Of a DNA stretch of 64,000 bases, positions 29,809-38,338 are shown one piece after another; within the stretch, counting starts at the first letter, position 1, and each line of letters opens with the position of its first letter. This DNA comes from Methylobacterium mesophilicum SR1.6/6 (GTDB taxonomy: Bacteria > Pseudomonadota > Alphaproteobacteria > Rhizobiales > Beijerinckiaceae), in contig NZ_CP043538.1 of assembly GCF_000364445.2 (NCBI RefSeq), positions 3,613,446-3,677,445 on the forward strand, in the 5' to 3' direction. Position numbers and translations under genes: made by a program. The notes under the pieces were generated by a model. It did not search any database. It saw nothing but the letters and a program-made list of their open reading frames with translations, and was not told the origin of the DNA.

Positions 29809-30956
29809 CGATGGGTCCGGTGGGCGGGGCTGGTCGAGAAGCGGTAGGTGATCACGTTCCGGTAGGTCTGGCCGGGATCGAGCCGGGCCGAGCCGAAGGC
29901 GGGCTGGTTGGGCGTGTCGGGGAACAGCTCCGGCTCCAGCGCCAGGGCGTCCGACTGCCGGTAGGCGAGGCCGGATTTACCCACCGCGGTCGCGTCGAGG
30001 AAGTTGCCCGCGTAGACCTGCACCCCCGGCTGATTGCTCGCCACGTCGAGCACCCGGCCCGAATCCGGATCCTCGACCCGCGCCACCGGGTGCGGTTCGG
30101 CCGTGGGGGCGTCGGTCACGACCCAGTTGTGGTCGTAGCCGCGCCCGCGCACGATCTGCGCGTCCCGGCCGTCGCGGATGCGTGCGCCGATCACCGCCGG
30201 CGTGCGAAAGTCGAAGGGCGTGCCCGCCACCGGCCGGTGCACGCCGGTGGGGATCAGGGTGGCGTCGACCGGCGTGTAGCGCTCCGCCGGGATGGTCAGG
30301 ACATGGTCGAGGATCGAGCGGCCCGAGCCCTCCCCCGCCAAGTTGAAGAAGCTGTGGTTGGTCAGGTTGACGATGGTCGGCCGGTCGGTGGTGGCCTCGT
30401 AGGTGACGGTCAGCGTGTTCGTGTCGTCCAGCCTGTAGGTGGCGGTCGCCGTCAGCGTGCCGGGATAGCCCTCCTCGCCGTCCGGGCTGACGTAGCGCAG
30501 GGTCACCGACGGCGTGGCGCCGCCCGTCACGGCGGTGATCGTCCAGAGCCGCCTGTCGAAGCCGGCGGCGCCGCCGTGCAGGGCGTTGGGGCCGTCGTTG
30601 GTGGCCAGGGTGTAGGTCCGGCCGTCGAGGGTGAAGCGGCCCGCGCGGATGCGGTTGGCGTAGCGGCCCACGCTCGCGCCGAAATAATTGCCCTTGGCCA
30701 GGTAGGCGGCGAGGTCGTTGTAGCCGAGCACCACGTCGGCCGGCGCGCCGGCCCGGTCCGGCACCTCGAGGGTGCGCAGCAGCGCCCCCCACGCGAGGAT
30801 CCGCGCCGTGACGCCCCTGCCGTTGGACAGCGTCACCTCCTCGACCGTGCGGCCGTCCGGGAGGGTGCCGAACACGGTCCGGGACGGCTCGGCCGCCTGG
30901 GCCGAGGCCGGGATCGCCGCGCCGGCGCACAAGGCCACGAGTTCCGCTCCACGCAT
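29805..30956 (-). CDS. Aldose 1-epimerase (galactose mutarotase), secreted form
   Basis: A 383-residue protein with a signal peptide ([16 protein letters not shown]), so probably periplasmic. The galactose mutarotase core shows [41 protein letters not shown] with the active-site His, [12 protein letters not shown] with the second His, and [21 protein letters not shown] carries the catalytic Glu. It interconverts alpha and beta anomers of aldoses before uptake or oxidation. ATG at 30956 follows GGGGAGG at a good distance. It is coupled by a 4-base overlap to the dehydratase gene. Confidence 0.88.
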   Translation of the reverse strand: MRGAELVALCAGAAIPASAQAAEPSRTVFGTLPDGRTVEEVTLSNGRGVTARILAWGALLRTLEVPDRAGAPADVVLGYNDLAAYLAKGNYFGASVGRYANRIRAGRFTLDGRTYTLATNDGPNALHGGAAGFDRRLWTITAVTGGATPSVTLRYVSPDGEEGYPGTLTATATYRLDDTNTLTVTYEATTDRPTIVNLTNHSFFNLAGEGSGRSILDHVLTIPAERYTPVDATLIPTGVHRPVAGTPFDFRTPAVIGARIRDGRDAQIVRGRGYDHNWVVTDAPTAEPHPVARVEDPDSGRVLDVASNQPGVQVYAGNFLDATAVGKSGLAYRQSDALALEPELFPDTPNQPAFGSARLDPGQTYRNVITYRFSTSPAHRTHR

Positions 30957-31046
30957 CAGGTCCTCCCCGGTCGGATCCGTCCGCCCTGCCGGATCATGCG
31001 CCGGTGCGCGGAGGACGTGCGGTTGACGCCCGCGAACCCGTTTTAT

Positions 31047-31056
31047 ACTCAGACAA
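31047..31056. promoter_or_regulatory. Candidate operator half-site ACTCAGACAA
   Basis: Third copy of the ACTCnnACAA motif, in the AT-rich spacer between the divergent mutarotase (start 30956) and transporter (start 31115) genes. The other two copies lie at the ALDH/GntR promoter. Seen directly; regulator binding is inference. Confidence 0.3.
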
Positions 31057-31114
31057 TTGACTTGGACAATACGGCGCCCCGGCAAGGCGGCCCGGCAGGG
31101 AGAGGACGCGCTCG

Positions 31115-32428
31115 ATGGCAGGACCGATCGCGGGCGCCGGGACACGCGCGGCCCGGCCGGGGGAAGCCGCCGCGGGCGACGGGGCCGGGTCCCGTGCCGC
31201 CCTGTCGCTGCTGGCCAGCCTGTTCTTCATGTGGGGCTTCATCACGGTCATCAACAACACGCTGCTGCCGCACCTGCGCAGCGTGTTCGACCTCGACTAC
31301 ACGCAGACCACGCTGATCGAGTCGGTCTGGTTCATCGCGTATTTCGTGGCCTCGATCCCGGCGGCGAAGCTGATCGCGCGGATCGGCTACCAGCGGTCCC
31401 TGGTGGCCGGCCTCGGCATCATGGCGGCCGGCACCCTCGGCATGGTGGGCGCGGCCCACGCGGTCTCGTACGGGATCACGCTCACCGCGCTGTTCGTGAT
31501 CGCCAGCGGCATCACCCTGCTGCAGGTCGCCGCCAACCCCTACGTGGCGGTGGTCGGCCCCGCCGAGAGCGCCCCGGCGCGGCTCAACCTCGTGCAGGCG
31601 TTCAACTCCCTCGGCACCACCCTGGCGCCCCTGTTCGGCGGCATCCTGATCCTCGGCCGCTCGACCTCGGGCAACGCCGCCGCCGGCACCGTGCTGACCC
31701 CCGCCGAGCGCCTCGCGGACGCGCAGTCGGTGCAGCTCCCCTACCTGATCGTGGCGGCAATCCTCGTGGGGCTCGCCGTGGTGATCGCCCGCTTTCCGCT
31801 GCCCGCCATGGGGGGCGGGGCGGGCGCCGCCCGGGACGCCGGGGCCGGGGGCACCGGCGGGTCGCTCTGGCGGCACCGCAACCTCGTGCTCGGCGTGCCG
31901 GCGATCTTCATCTACCTGATCGCCGAGATCGGGGTGTCGAACCTGTTCATCAACTTCGTCGCGCAGCCCGAGATCGGCGACCTGACCCACGCTCAGGCCG
32001 CGCGCTACCTGTTTCTGCTCTGGGGCGGGATGATGGTCGGCCGCTTCGTCGGCAGCTACCTGATGCAGGCGCGCCCGGCCGAGGCGGTCCTCGCCGGGGC
32101 GGCGGTCGGCGCCTGCGCGGTGATGCTGGTGGCAACCTTCGCCACCGGCCCCGTGGCGATGTGGGCGCTGATCTCCGTGGGGCTGTTCCACGCGATCATG
32201 TTCCCGACGATCTTCACCCTCGGCATCCGCGGCCTCGGGCCGCTGACCGAGGCGGGGGCGGGGCTGCTGATCATGGCGATCGCCGGCGGCTCCCTAGTGG
32301 TGGTGCAGGGCTGGGCGGCGGACCGGTTCGGGCTGCAGCACGCGTTCCTGATCACCGCGGCCTGCGAACTCTACGTCCTCTTCTACGCCGTCTGGGGCTG
32401 CCGGCCGGGCCCCCCGGCATCGGCCTGA
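31115..32428 (+). CDS. Sugar:H+ symporter, FucP/GluP-type MFS
   Basis: A 437-residue MFS protein of the fucose/glucose/galactose symporter family: LFFMWGFITVINNTLLPHL, FDLDYTQTTLIESVWFIAYF, LLQVAANPYVAVVGP, LNLVQAFNSLGTTLAPLFGG, GVSNLFINFVAQPEIGDLTH and FHAIMFPTIFTLGIRGLG are all characteristic. Twelve helices with a central hydrophilic loop rich in Gly/Ala. It would bring the aldose across the inner membrane. It is divergent from the mutarotase and begins a two-gene unit with the lactonase. Confidence 0.9.
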   Translation: MAGPIAGAGTRAARPGEAAAGDGAGSRAALSLLASLFFMWGFITVINNTLLPHLRSVFDLDYTQTTLIESVWFIAYFVASIPAAKLIARIGYQRSLVAGLGIMAAGTLGMVGAAHAVSYGITLTALFVIASGITLLQVAANPYVAVVGPAESAPARLNLVQAFNSLGTTLAPLFGGILILGRSTSGNAAAGTVLTPAERLADAQSVQLPYLIVAAILVGLAVVIARFPLPAMGGGAGAARDAGAGGTGGSLWRHRNLVLGVPAIFIYLIAEIGVSNLFINFVAQPEIGDLTHAQAARYLFLLWGGMMVGRFVGSYLMQARPAEAVLAGAAVGACAVMLVATFATGPVAMWALISVGLFHAIMFPTIFTLGIRGLGPLTEAGAGLLIMAIAGGSLVVVQGWAADRFGLQHAFLITAACELYVLFYAVWGCRPGPPASA

Positions 32429-32444
32429 CCGGGGCGGCGCGACC

Positions 32445-33308
32445 ATGAAACCAGGGATCCGCATCGTCGCCCGCGCGGGGCGCGACCGTCTCGGCGAGGG
32501 GCCCATCTGGGTTCCGGAACGCGGGATGCTGTTCTGGGTCGACATCGAGGCGCCGGCCCTGAACTGGCTCGACCTCGCGGCCGGCGCGACCGGCCGGCGC
32601 CCGTTCCCGGAGCCGCTGGGCTGGATCATCCCCTGGGCCGGACGGCGGGACTTCATCGTCGGGCTGAAGAGCGGCTTCGCGACCTACGACCTGGAGGCCG
32701 ACCGCATCGTGCCGATCGGCGATCCCGAACCGGACTATCCCGACAACCGCCTGAACGACGCCAAGGTGGATCTCGCCGGCCGGATCTGGGCCGGGAGCAT
32801 GCACCAGGCCGAGACGGCGGTCTCCGGGTCCCTGCACCGGCTCGACCCCGACCTGACGTGGCAGCGGATGGACGGCGCCTACGGCGTCGCCAACGGCCCG
32901 ACCTTCAGCCTCGACGGCCGGGTCATCTATCACAGCGACAGCGCCGCCCGGACGGTCTACGCCTTCGACCTCGCCGCGGACGGGACGCTCTCGGGCAAGC
33001 GGCCGTTCCTGCGCTTCCCGGACGATTGGGGCTGGCCCGACGGGATGACCACCGATGCCGAGGGCTGCCTCTGGATCGCCCATTGGGGCGGCGGCCGGCT
33101 GAGCCGCGTCGATCCGGACGGGCGCCCGATGCGGGCGGTCGCCCTCCCCGCCCCCAACATCACGAGCTGCGCCTTCGCGGGCGACGGGCTCGACCGCCTG
33201 TTCGTCACCTCCGCGTCGCGGGGCGCCGAGCAGGTGGCGGAGGCCGGAGCGCTGTTCGAGCTCGACGTCGGCGTGGTCGGGCTGCCGCCGCGGGCCTTCG
33301 GGGGATGA
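32445..33308 (+). CDS. SMP-30/gluconolactonase family sugar lactonase
   Basis: A 287-residue six-bladed propeller of the SMP-30/regucalcin family. Metal ligand motifs are present: RLGEGPIWVPE (Glu), RLNDAKVDLAGRIWAGSM (Asn/Asp), YHSDSAARTVYAFD and DDWGWPDGMTTDAEGCLWIA (Asp). It opens the aldonolactone to the free acid ahead of the dehydratase. Start ATG 32445 is 16 bases after the transporter stop. Length matches the family. Confidence 0.9.
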   Translation: MKPGIRIVARAGRDRLGEGPIWVPERGMLFWVDIEAPALNWLDLAAGATGRRPFPEPLGWIIPWAGRRDFIVGLKSGFATYDLEADRIVPIGDPEPDYPDNRLNDAKVDLAGRIWAGSMHQAETAVSGSLHRLDPDLTWQRMDGAYGVANGPTFSLDGRVIYHSDSAARTVYAFDLAADGTLSGKRPFLRFPDDWGWPDGMTTDAEGCLWIAHWGGGRLSRVDPDGRPMRAVALPAPNITSCAFAGDGLDRLFVTSASRGAEQVAEAGALFELDVGVVGLPPRAFGG

Positions 33309-33319
33309 GGCCGGCCTCG

Positions 33320-33360
33320 GCGCCCGATCGCTTCGCGACGATCGCGAAGCGATCGGGCGC
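33320..33360. repeat. Perfect 19-bp hairpin with 3-base loop behind lactonase gene
   Basis: Arms 33320-33338 and 33342-33360 are perfect reverse complements around a CGA loop, starting 12 bases past the lactonase stop. Each arm contains CGATCGC and CGCGA. No T-run follows, so if it stops transcription it is of the non-canonical type. No gene is seen from here to 33641. Confidence 0.7.
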
Positions 33361-33641
33361 CCGGCGACACCGGAGCCGAACCGCATCGGCCCGAGCGCGC
33401 GACCGGGCCGTCCTGTTCCGGTGGCATTCCCGCTCACGCCGCGCGTCGCAGGGCCCCGAGACCATCTCGGAATCGTGTGCGGCCATCACCCGGATGGGGG
33501 ATGCGCCGCACCGGCCCGGCCTCTACCGTCGGTCCATCTCCGAGACGAGACCACCTCCGAGCCCGCCCGGCCAACGCCGTGGCGGGCTTCTTCTCGGGGC
33601 CGGCGCGCGGATGCGCCAGGCCGGCCTGCCCGCCGGTGGGG

Positions 33642-34319
33642 TCAGCCGGGCTGCCGGCCACCCATCCGCGCCTGCATCCGGGTGAGCTGGGCGATGTGCA
33701 GGTCGATCAGCGGCAGGGTCCCCCGGGCGATCCGGCGCAGGCCTGGATCCTCACCCGACTGGGCGTAGGAGCCATGGATGCCGAGCGCCTCCTGGTGTCC
33801 CTGGAGCGAGGCGTTCACGAAGGTCGCGTCGTATTGCGGCCCCGGCGGCATCCCGGTGAGCTGCGACAGGATCTGCGCCTTCTGCGCGTCGGTGGTCATG
33901 CCCCGGGGCGCCGCGACGCCGAGCGCCCCGCCCGCGACCCCGGCTGCCGTGTTCACCGCGGTGCCCGCCACCGCCACGGGCGCCGCCACGAGACCGCCGA
34001 TCAGGCCGCCGGGGCCGGCCGCCGCGGGGCCCGGCGCCGGGATCGGCGCGCCGCCGGTATAGGCGTTGATCTTCCGGGAGAGGTTCACCTGCTCGATGAC
34101 CTCCGCCCGGGAGAACTTCTTGACCATCGGGTTCGTGGTCTTCTCGTGGGCGTCGCGGGCCGTGTTCTCCAGGAACAGGCCGCCGGTGGTCGCCATCTGG
34201 AGATAGGCGCCGGTGGGAACCGCGCCCGCCGGCGTGACCTGGGCGATGGCTGTGCGCGTGAGCGCCAGCGCCGCGGTGGCGCCCAGCATGGTGGTGAGGA
34301 GGTCGCGACGATGCATCAT
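33642..34319 (-). CDS. DUF4142 domain secreted protein
   Basis: A 225-residue protein with a Tat-like signal region (HRRDLLTTMLGATAALALTR, then TAIAQ) and the DUF4142 pattern: LQMATTGGLFLENTARDAHE, NPMVKKFSRAEVIEQVNLS, then FVNASLQGHQEALGIHGSYA and PLIDLHIAQLTRMQ, all helical. A Gly/Ala/Pro-rich hydrophobic insert of about 50 residues (roughly 90-140) splits the domain. These proteins resemble ferritin-like four-helix bundles, but no activity is established. The two leading ATGs (34319 and 34316) cannot be distinguished. Confidence 0.75.
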   Translation of the reverse strand: MMHRRDLLTTMLGATAALALTRTAIAQVTPAGAVPTGAYLQMATTGGLFLENTARDAHEKTTNPMVKKFSRAEVIEQVNLSRKINAYTGGAPIPAPGPAAAGPGGLIGGLVAAPVAVAGTAVNTAAGVAGGALGVAAPRGMTTDAQKAQILSQLTGMPPGPQYDATFVNASLQGHQEALGIHGSYAQSGEDPGLRRIARGTLPLIDLHIAQLTRMQARMGGRQPG

Positions 34320-34679
34320 GAGGATAGCTTCCCGTGAGGTGAGGCACCCGACGCCCCGATCATCGCTGAGGTGCTGCTTGGCGAACCGCACGACGCGGAC
34401 GATGTTCCTGCTCCGACGTCCCCCGTGCGTCTGGACGGACGGCCCCGGTTCCGCGGCGGCAGGTCCGGCCGGCGGTGGACGGATCCAGCCGGGCGATACA
34501 AGTCTTCAGGCTATTCGCCGATATGTCGGCGCGTGATCCGAAGCTTTATCTCCGATCCGGCCGGCCCTAAGACTGATCGATTGGACGAGGCGGCGTTCGG
34601 GCTTCGCGCGGCACCGTGCGCGTCACAGGCACGTTGGCCCTGCCGCGCGGACCGGGGCAGAGGTGACCCAGAGGTGACC
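34320..34679. other. Intergenic region before LacI regulator
   Basis: About 360 bases between divergent genes. It contains AT-richer patches near 34510-34580 suited to promoters; I see no palindromic LacI-type operator and no gene. Confidence 0.35.
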
Positions 34680-35741
34680 ATGGGCCAGATGACGATCAAG
34701 GATGTCGCGCGGCGGGCCGGCGTGAGCTTCCAGACGGTCTCCCTGGTCCTGAACCATCCCGAGAAGGTCGCCCGGACCACGCGCGAGACCATCGAGGCCG
34801 CCATGCGCGACCTGGACTTCGTGCCGAGCCTCGCGGCCCGCTCGCTGCGCAAGAAGCCGAGCCGCAGCATCGCCTGCGTGTTCTCCGTGGGTGCCCGGCC
34901 CGACGACGCGTCCGGCCCGGTGCCGGAGACCGACGAGGGCGTCCTCCTGCAGACCTTCGCGCATGTCACCGACCAGCACGGCTACACGCTGATCCACCGC
35001 CGCTGGTGCCGCGACGAGCCGGACGGCCTGAGCCGGATCAACGGCCTGGTCAGCGAGGCCCGGGTCGACGGCATCGTGGTCTTCGGCGACCGACCGGACG
35101 ACCCGCTGGTGGCGATGCTGCAGGCCAAGCGGTTCCCCTTCGTGGTGTTCGGCCTCGACCTGCCCGGCGCGCATTGCGCGATCCGGGCCGAGCGCGACGC
35201 GGTCCACGCCGCCATGGGCCATCTCATCCGGGCGGGCAGCCGGTCGATCTGCTTCTTCCGGGGCGAGCGCCACGGGCGGTCGTCGCCGGCCGTCGCCGAG
35301 CGGTTCCGGGGCTATCGCGAGGCCCTGGCGGAGGCGGGTCTGCCCCTGCGCGACGACCTCGTCGTGCCGTGCGGCTGGACGTCCGAGAGCGGCCATCGCG
35401 CGACCCTCGACCTGCTCGACCGCCCGGCCCGGCCGGACGCGATCCTCGCGGCCGACGACCGGGTGGCGCTCGGCGTCCTGAAGGCGCTGCACGACCGCGG
35501 CGTGCGCGTCCCCGAGGCGATCCGGGTCGTCGGCTTCGGCAACCGCGTCCAGAGCGCCTACACGATCCCGAGCCTGACCTCGATCGAGGTCCCGACGCTG
35601 GAGATGGTGCGGTTCGCCTTCGCGACCCTGGTGGAGGTCATCGAGGGCACGCGCGCGTCCGACGATCTGGCGCAGCGGCTCTTCCCCACCCGCCTCGTCG
35701 TCCGCGACTCAACCGGGGTCGCGGGGCCGCCGCAGCATTAG
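34680..35741 (+). CDS. LacI-family transcription regulator
   Basis: A 353-residue repressor. The N-terminal helix-turn-helix is complete (MTIKDVARRAGVSFQTVSLV, LNHPEKVARTTRETIEAAMR, LDFVPSLAARSLRKKPSRSI), followed by a periplasmic-binding-type ligand domain (DGIVVFGDRPDDPLVAML, YREALAEAGLPL, DAILAADDRVALGVLKALHD, TIPSLTSIEVP). ATG 34680 is preceded by AGAGGTG; the upstream frame extension is Arg/Pro-rich noise. LacI members usually sense sugars, so it may act on the adjoining sugar genes, but it is separated from them by the DUF4142 gene. Confidence 0.88.
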   Translation: MGQMTIKDVARRAGVSFQTVSLVLNHPEKVARTTRETIEAAMRDLDFVPSLAARSLRKKPSRSIACVFSVGARPDDASGPVPETDEGVLLQTFAHVTDQHGYTLIHRRWCRDEPDGLSRINGLVSEARVDGIVVFGDRPDDPLVAMLQAKRFPFVVFGLDLPGAHCAIRAERDAVHAAMGHLIRAGSRSICFFRGERHGRSSPAVAERFRGYREALAEAGLPLRDDLVVPCGWTSESGHRATLDLLDRPARPDAILAADDRVALGVLKALHDRGVRVPEAIRVVGFGNRVQSAYTIPSLTSIEVPTLEMVRFAFATLVEVIEGTRASDDLAQRLFPTRLVVRDSTGVAGPPQH

Positions 35742-35756
35742 CGGGCCGCCGCAGCC

Positions 35757-37502
35757 TCACTCCGCGGCGAGGACCGGATCGGCCTCACCGCTCCCGAACT
35801 GGGCCGCGTGCAGGCGACTGTAGGGGCCGCCGGCGGCGAGCAGCGTCGCGTGCCGGCCTTCCTCGACGACCCCGCCCTCCCCCAGCACCACGATCCGGTC
35901 GGCGTCGCGGATGGTGGCGAGGCGGTGGGCGATCACCAGGGTCGTGCGCCCGCGGGCGAGTTCGGAGAGCGCCCGCTGGATCTCCCGCTCGGTCTCGGTG
36001 TCCAGCGCCGAGGTCGCCTCGTCGAGGATCAGGATCGGCGGGTTCTTGAGGAAGACCCGCGCGATGGCGATGCGCTGCTTCTGGCCGCCCGACAGGCGCA
36101 CCCCGCGCTCGCCCACCACGGTGTCGAGGCCTTCGGCCAAGCCGTCGATCAGGCCGCCGAGCCGGGCGCGCCGGGCGGCGGCGTCGATCTCGGCCTCGGT
36201 GGCGTCGAGACGGCCGTAGGCGATGTTCTCGCGGATCGTCCCGGCGAACAGGAACACGTCCTGCTGCACGATGCCGATCTGGCGGCGCAGGCTCGCGAGG
36301 GTCATGGCGCGGATGTCGATCCCGTCGACGGTGATCCGGCCGGCCTCGACCTCGTAGAAGCGCGGCAGCAGGGCGCAGAGCGTGGTCTTGCCGACCCCCG
36401 AGGGTCCGACGAACGCCACGGTCTCGCCCGCCGCCACCGCGAGGTCGAGGCCGGTGAAGACCGGGCGGCCGGGGCCGTAGCCGAAGCTCACGCCCGCGAA
36501 GCGGATGTCGCCGCGCAAGGCTTCCACCGCGCGGGCGTCGGGCCGGTCGGTGATGTCGGGCTCGGTGGCGAGCAACTCCTGGTAGCGGCGGAAGCCCGCG
36601 ACCCCCTTCGGATAGGTCTCGACCACGGCGCCGATCTTCTCCAGCGGCCGGTAGAACACGCCGACCAGCAGCAGGAAGCCCACGAAGCCGCCGGGCGTCA
36701 GGTCGCCCCGGACCACGAAGGCCGCGCCGCCGAGGAGCACCGCGATCTGCACGAGGCGCAGGCCCAGGTAGTTGATCGACAGGCCGGCCGCCATCAGCCG
36801 GTAGGCCTCGAGCTTGGTGTCCCGGTAGCGGGCGTTGTCGAGGGCGAAGAGGGCGCGCTCGTGGGGCTCGTTGGCGAAGGCCTGCACGACCCGCATCCCG
36901 CCGACATTCTCCTCGATCCGGGCGTTGAACGCCCCGACCCGGCCGTACTGCGCCTGCCAGTTGCGGGTCATGCGGCCGCCGTAGCGGATCGACACGAAGG
37001 CGATCAGCGGCAGGATCGCCCCGGTGATCAGCGCCAGCGGCGCGTGCACCATGAGCATCAGCGCGAACGCGCCCACCAGCGTCATCACCGCGATGAACAG
37101 GTCCTCGGGCCCGTGATGGGCGACCTCGCCGATCTCCTCCAGGTCCTTGGTGACCCGGGCGACGAGATGGCCGGTCTTCTGGCCGTCGTAGAAGCGGAAG
37201 GAGAGCTTCTGCAGGTGGTCGAAGGCCCGGGTCCGCATCGTGGTCTCGATGTTGATGCCGAGCACGTGGCCCCAATAGGTGACGACCACCATCAGCCCGG
37301 CATTGGCCACGTAGACCAGCGCCAGCGCCGCCGCGGCGAGCAGGATCAGGCCCCAGTCCTGCCGGGGCAGCAGCGAGTCGATGAAGCCCTTCACGGCCAC
37401 GGGGAAGCCGAGTTCCAGCAGGCCCGACAGGACCGCGCAGCCGAAATCCACCAGGAACAGCGTCCGGTACGGCCGGTAATAGGCGAGGAAGGCCTTCAGC
37501 AT
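35757..37502 (-). CDS. ABC exporter, fused permease-ATPase
   Basis: A 581-residue half-transporter. Residues 1-300 are a six-helix exporter membrane domain (LSFRFYDGQKTGHLVARVTK, RIEENVGGMRVVQAFANE). The ATPase has Walker A VGPSGVGKTT, Q-loop GIVQQDVFLFAGTIRENIAY, signature RLSGGQKQRIAIARV, Walker B ILILDEATSALD and switch AHRLATI. Such proteins work as homodimers. It is last in a leftward group with the MFS transporter and the FhuF-like reductase, which suggests a role in moving a siderophore or its iron-free form, but multidrug export cannot be excluded. Confidence 0.85.
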   Translation of the reverse strand: MLKAFLAYYRPYRTLFLVDFGCAVLSGLLELGFPVAVKGFIDSLLPRQDWGLILLAAAALALVYVANAGLMVVVTYWGHVLGINIETTMRTRAFDHLQKLSFRFYDGQKTGHLVARVTKDLEEIGEVAHHGPEDLFIAVMTLVGAFALMLMVHAPLALITGAILPLIAFVSIRYGGRMTRNWQAQYGRVGAFNARIEENVGGMRVVQAFANEPHERALFALDNARYRDTKLEAYRLMAAGLSINYLGLRLVQIAVLLGGAAFVVRGDLTPGGFVGFLLLVGVFYRPLEKIGAVVETYPKGVAGFRRYQELLATEPDITDRPDARAVEALRGDIRFAGVSFGYGPGRPVFTGLDLAVAAGETVAFVGPSGVGKTTLCALLPRFYEVEAGRITVDGIDIRAMTLASLRRQIGIVQQDVFLFAGTIRENIAYGRLDATEAEIDAAARRARLGGLIDGLAEGLDTVVGERGVRLSGGQKQRIAIARVFLKNPPILILDEATSALDTETEREIQRALSELARGRTTLVIAHRLATIRDADRIVVLGEGGVVEEGRHATLLAAGGPYSRLHAAQFGSGEADPVLAAE

Positions 37503-37513
37503 CGCGGCTCGGA

Positions 37514-38338
37514 TCAGCGTGGGGCGGCACCCTCGACCGGGCAGAGCGCGCCGCAGGACGGCACCCCCGGCAGGCGGTGGCGCAGGCAGCAGACCCGCCG
37601 ACGCCGGCAGCCCGACGCCCCCGGGCAGAGCGCCCGCGCCAGGGGACTGTCGAGGGGGTTCTTGAGGGGGCTCCTAGCGCAGCCGGGGCCTGCGCGCCAT
37701 CCGAGGCAGGCCGCGACGTCGTCACAGGCGGCGGCACAGGCGGCGGCACAGGCGCTCGCACAGGCGCCGCCGCGCGCGGGGGCCGCGCCGGCCCCCTCCC
37801 CGTCCCCGAGCGGAGCGCCGGGCGGGCCCCCGAGTTCCCGGGCGACGTAGTCGAGGATCACCGCGGCGTTGCCCCAGAGGACCCGGGGGGCGATCCCGCA
37901 CCGGGCGTGGCACAGCTCCACGAACGGGCGCAGATGCGCCTCCACCAGCCCGGTCAGGCCGGGCGCCGGACAGGCCGCGCAGCCGGACCCGTGCGCGGGC
38001 AGGCGGAAGCGGCACGGGCGGCCGGCCGCGTCGAGTTCGAGGCTCACCGCGTCGAAGGCGAGCGGCAGCGGCCGGCCGAGGCGCACCAGGGCGGTCAGCG
38101 CCGGCGTCGCCAGGGCCGCGAGGTAGAACTGGCTCCAGTACGAGACGCGGACCCGCGGATCTGCGGCCTCGAAACTCGCCCCGAACCCGGCCCCGAAGGC
38201 CGCCAGCGTCGCGTCGAACACGTCCGGGTCGCGCAGGGCGCCGAGGGGCAGCGCCTCCGGGCCGCCGGGACCCTCGGCGACCCCGTCCCGATAGGCCGCG
38301 AGCGAGGCGGGCACCTGGGCGGCGAGGTCGGCGATCAT
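37514..38338 (-). CDS. Siderophore-iron reductase, FhuF-like
   Basis: A 274-residue protein with FhuF organisation: helical domain (FEAADPRVRVSYWSQFYLAA, CPAPGLTGLVEAHLRPFVEL, RVLWGNAAVILDYVARELGG) and a C-terminal cysteine motif VCCLRHRLPGVPSCGALCP that binds a [2Fe-2S] cluster in E. coli FhuF. The spacing here is CC-x10-C-x3-C; E. coli FhuF has x2 at the end. Between the two parts lies a low-complexity insert CASACAAACAAACDDVAAC coded by 12-base tandem repeats. It reduces Fe(III)-hydroxamates in the cytoplasm. Its ATG overlaps the MFS gene stop. Confidence 0.82.
   Translation of the reverse strand: MIADLAAQVPASLAAYRDGVAEGPGGPEALPLGALRDPDVFDATLAAFGAGFGASFEAADPRVRVSYWSQFYLAALATPALTALVRLGRPLPLAFDAVSLELDAAGRPCRFRLPAHGSGCAACPAPGLTGLVEAHLRPFVELCHARCGIAPRVLWGNAAVILDYVARELGGPPGAPLGDGEGAGAAPARGGACASACAAACAAACDDVAACLGWRAGPGCARSPLKNPLDSPLARALCPGASGCRRRRVCCLRHRLPGVPSCGALCPVEGAAPR

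Noticed and set aside
37725..37765. FhuF-region repeat as a CRISPR or minisatellite locus
   Set aside because: Only two to three 12-base units, in frame within a coding gene; it is a low-complexity insert.
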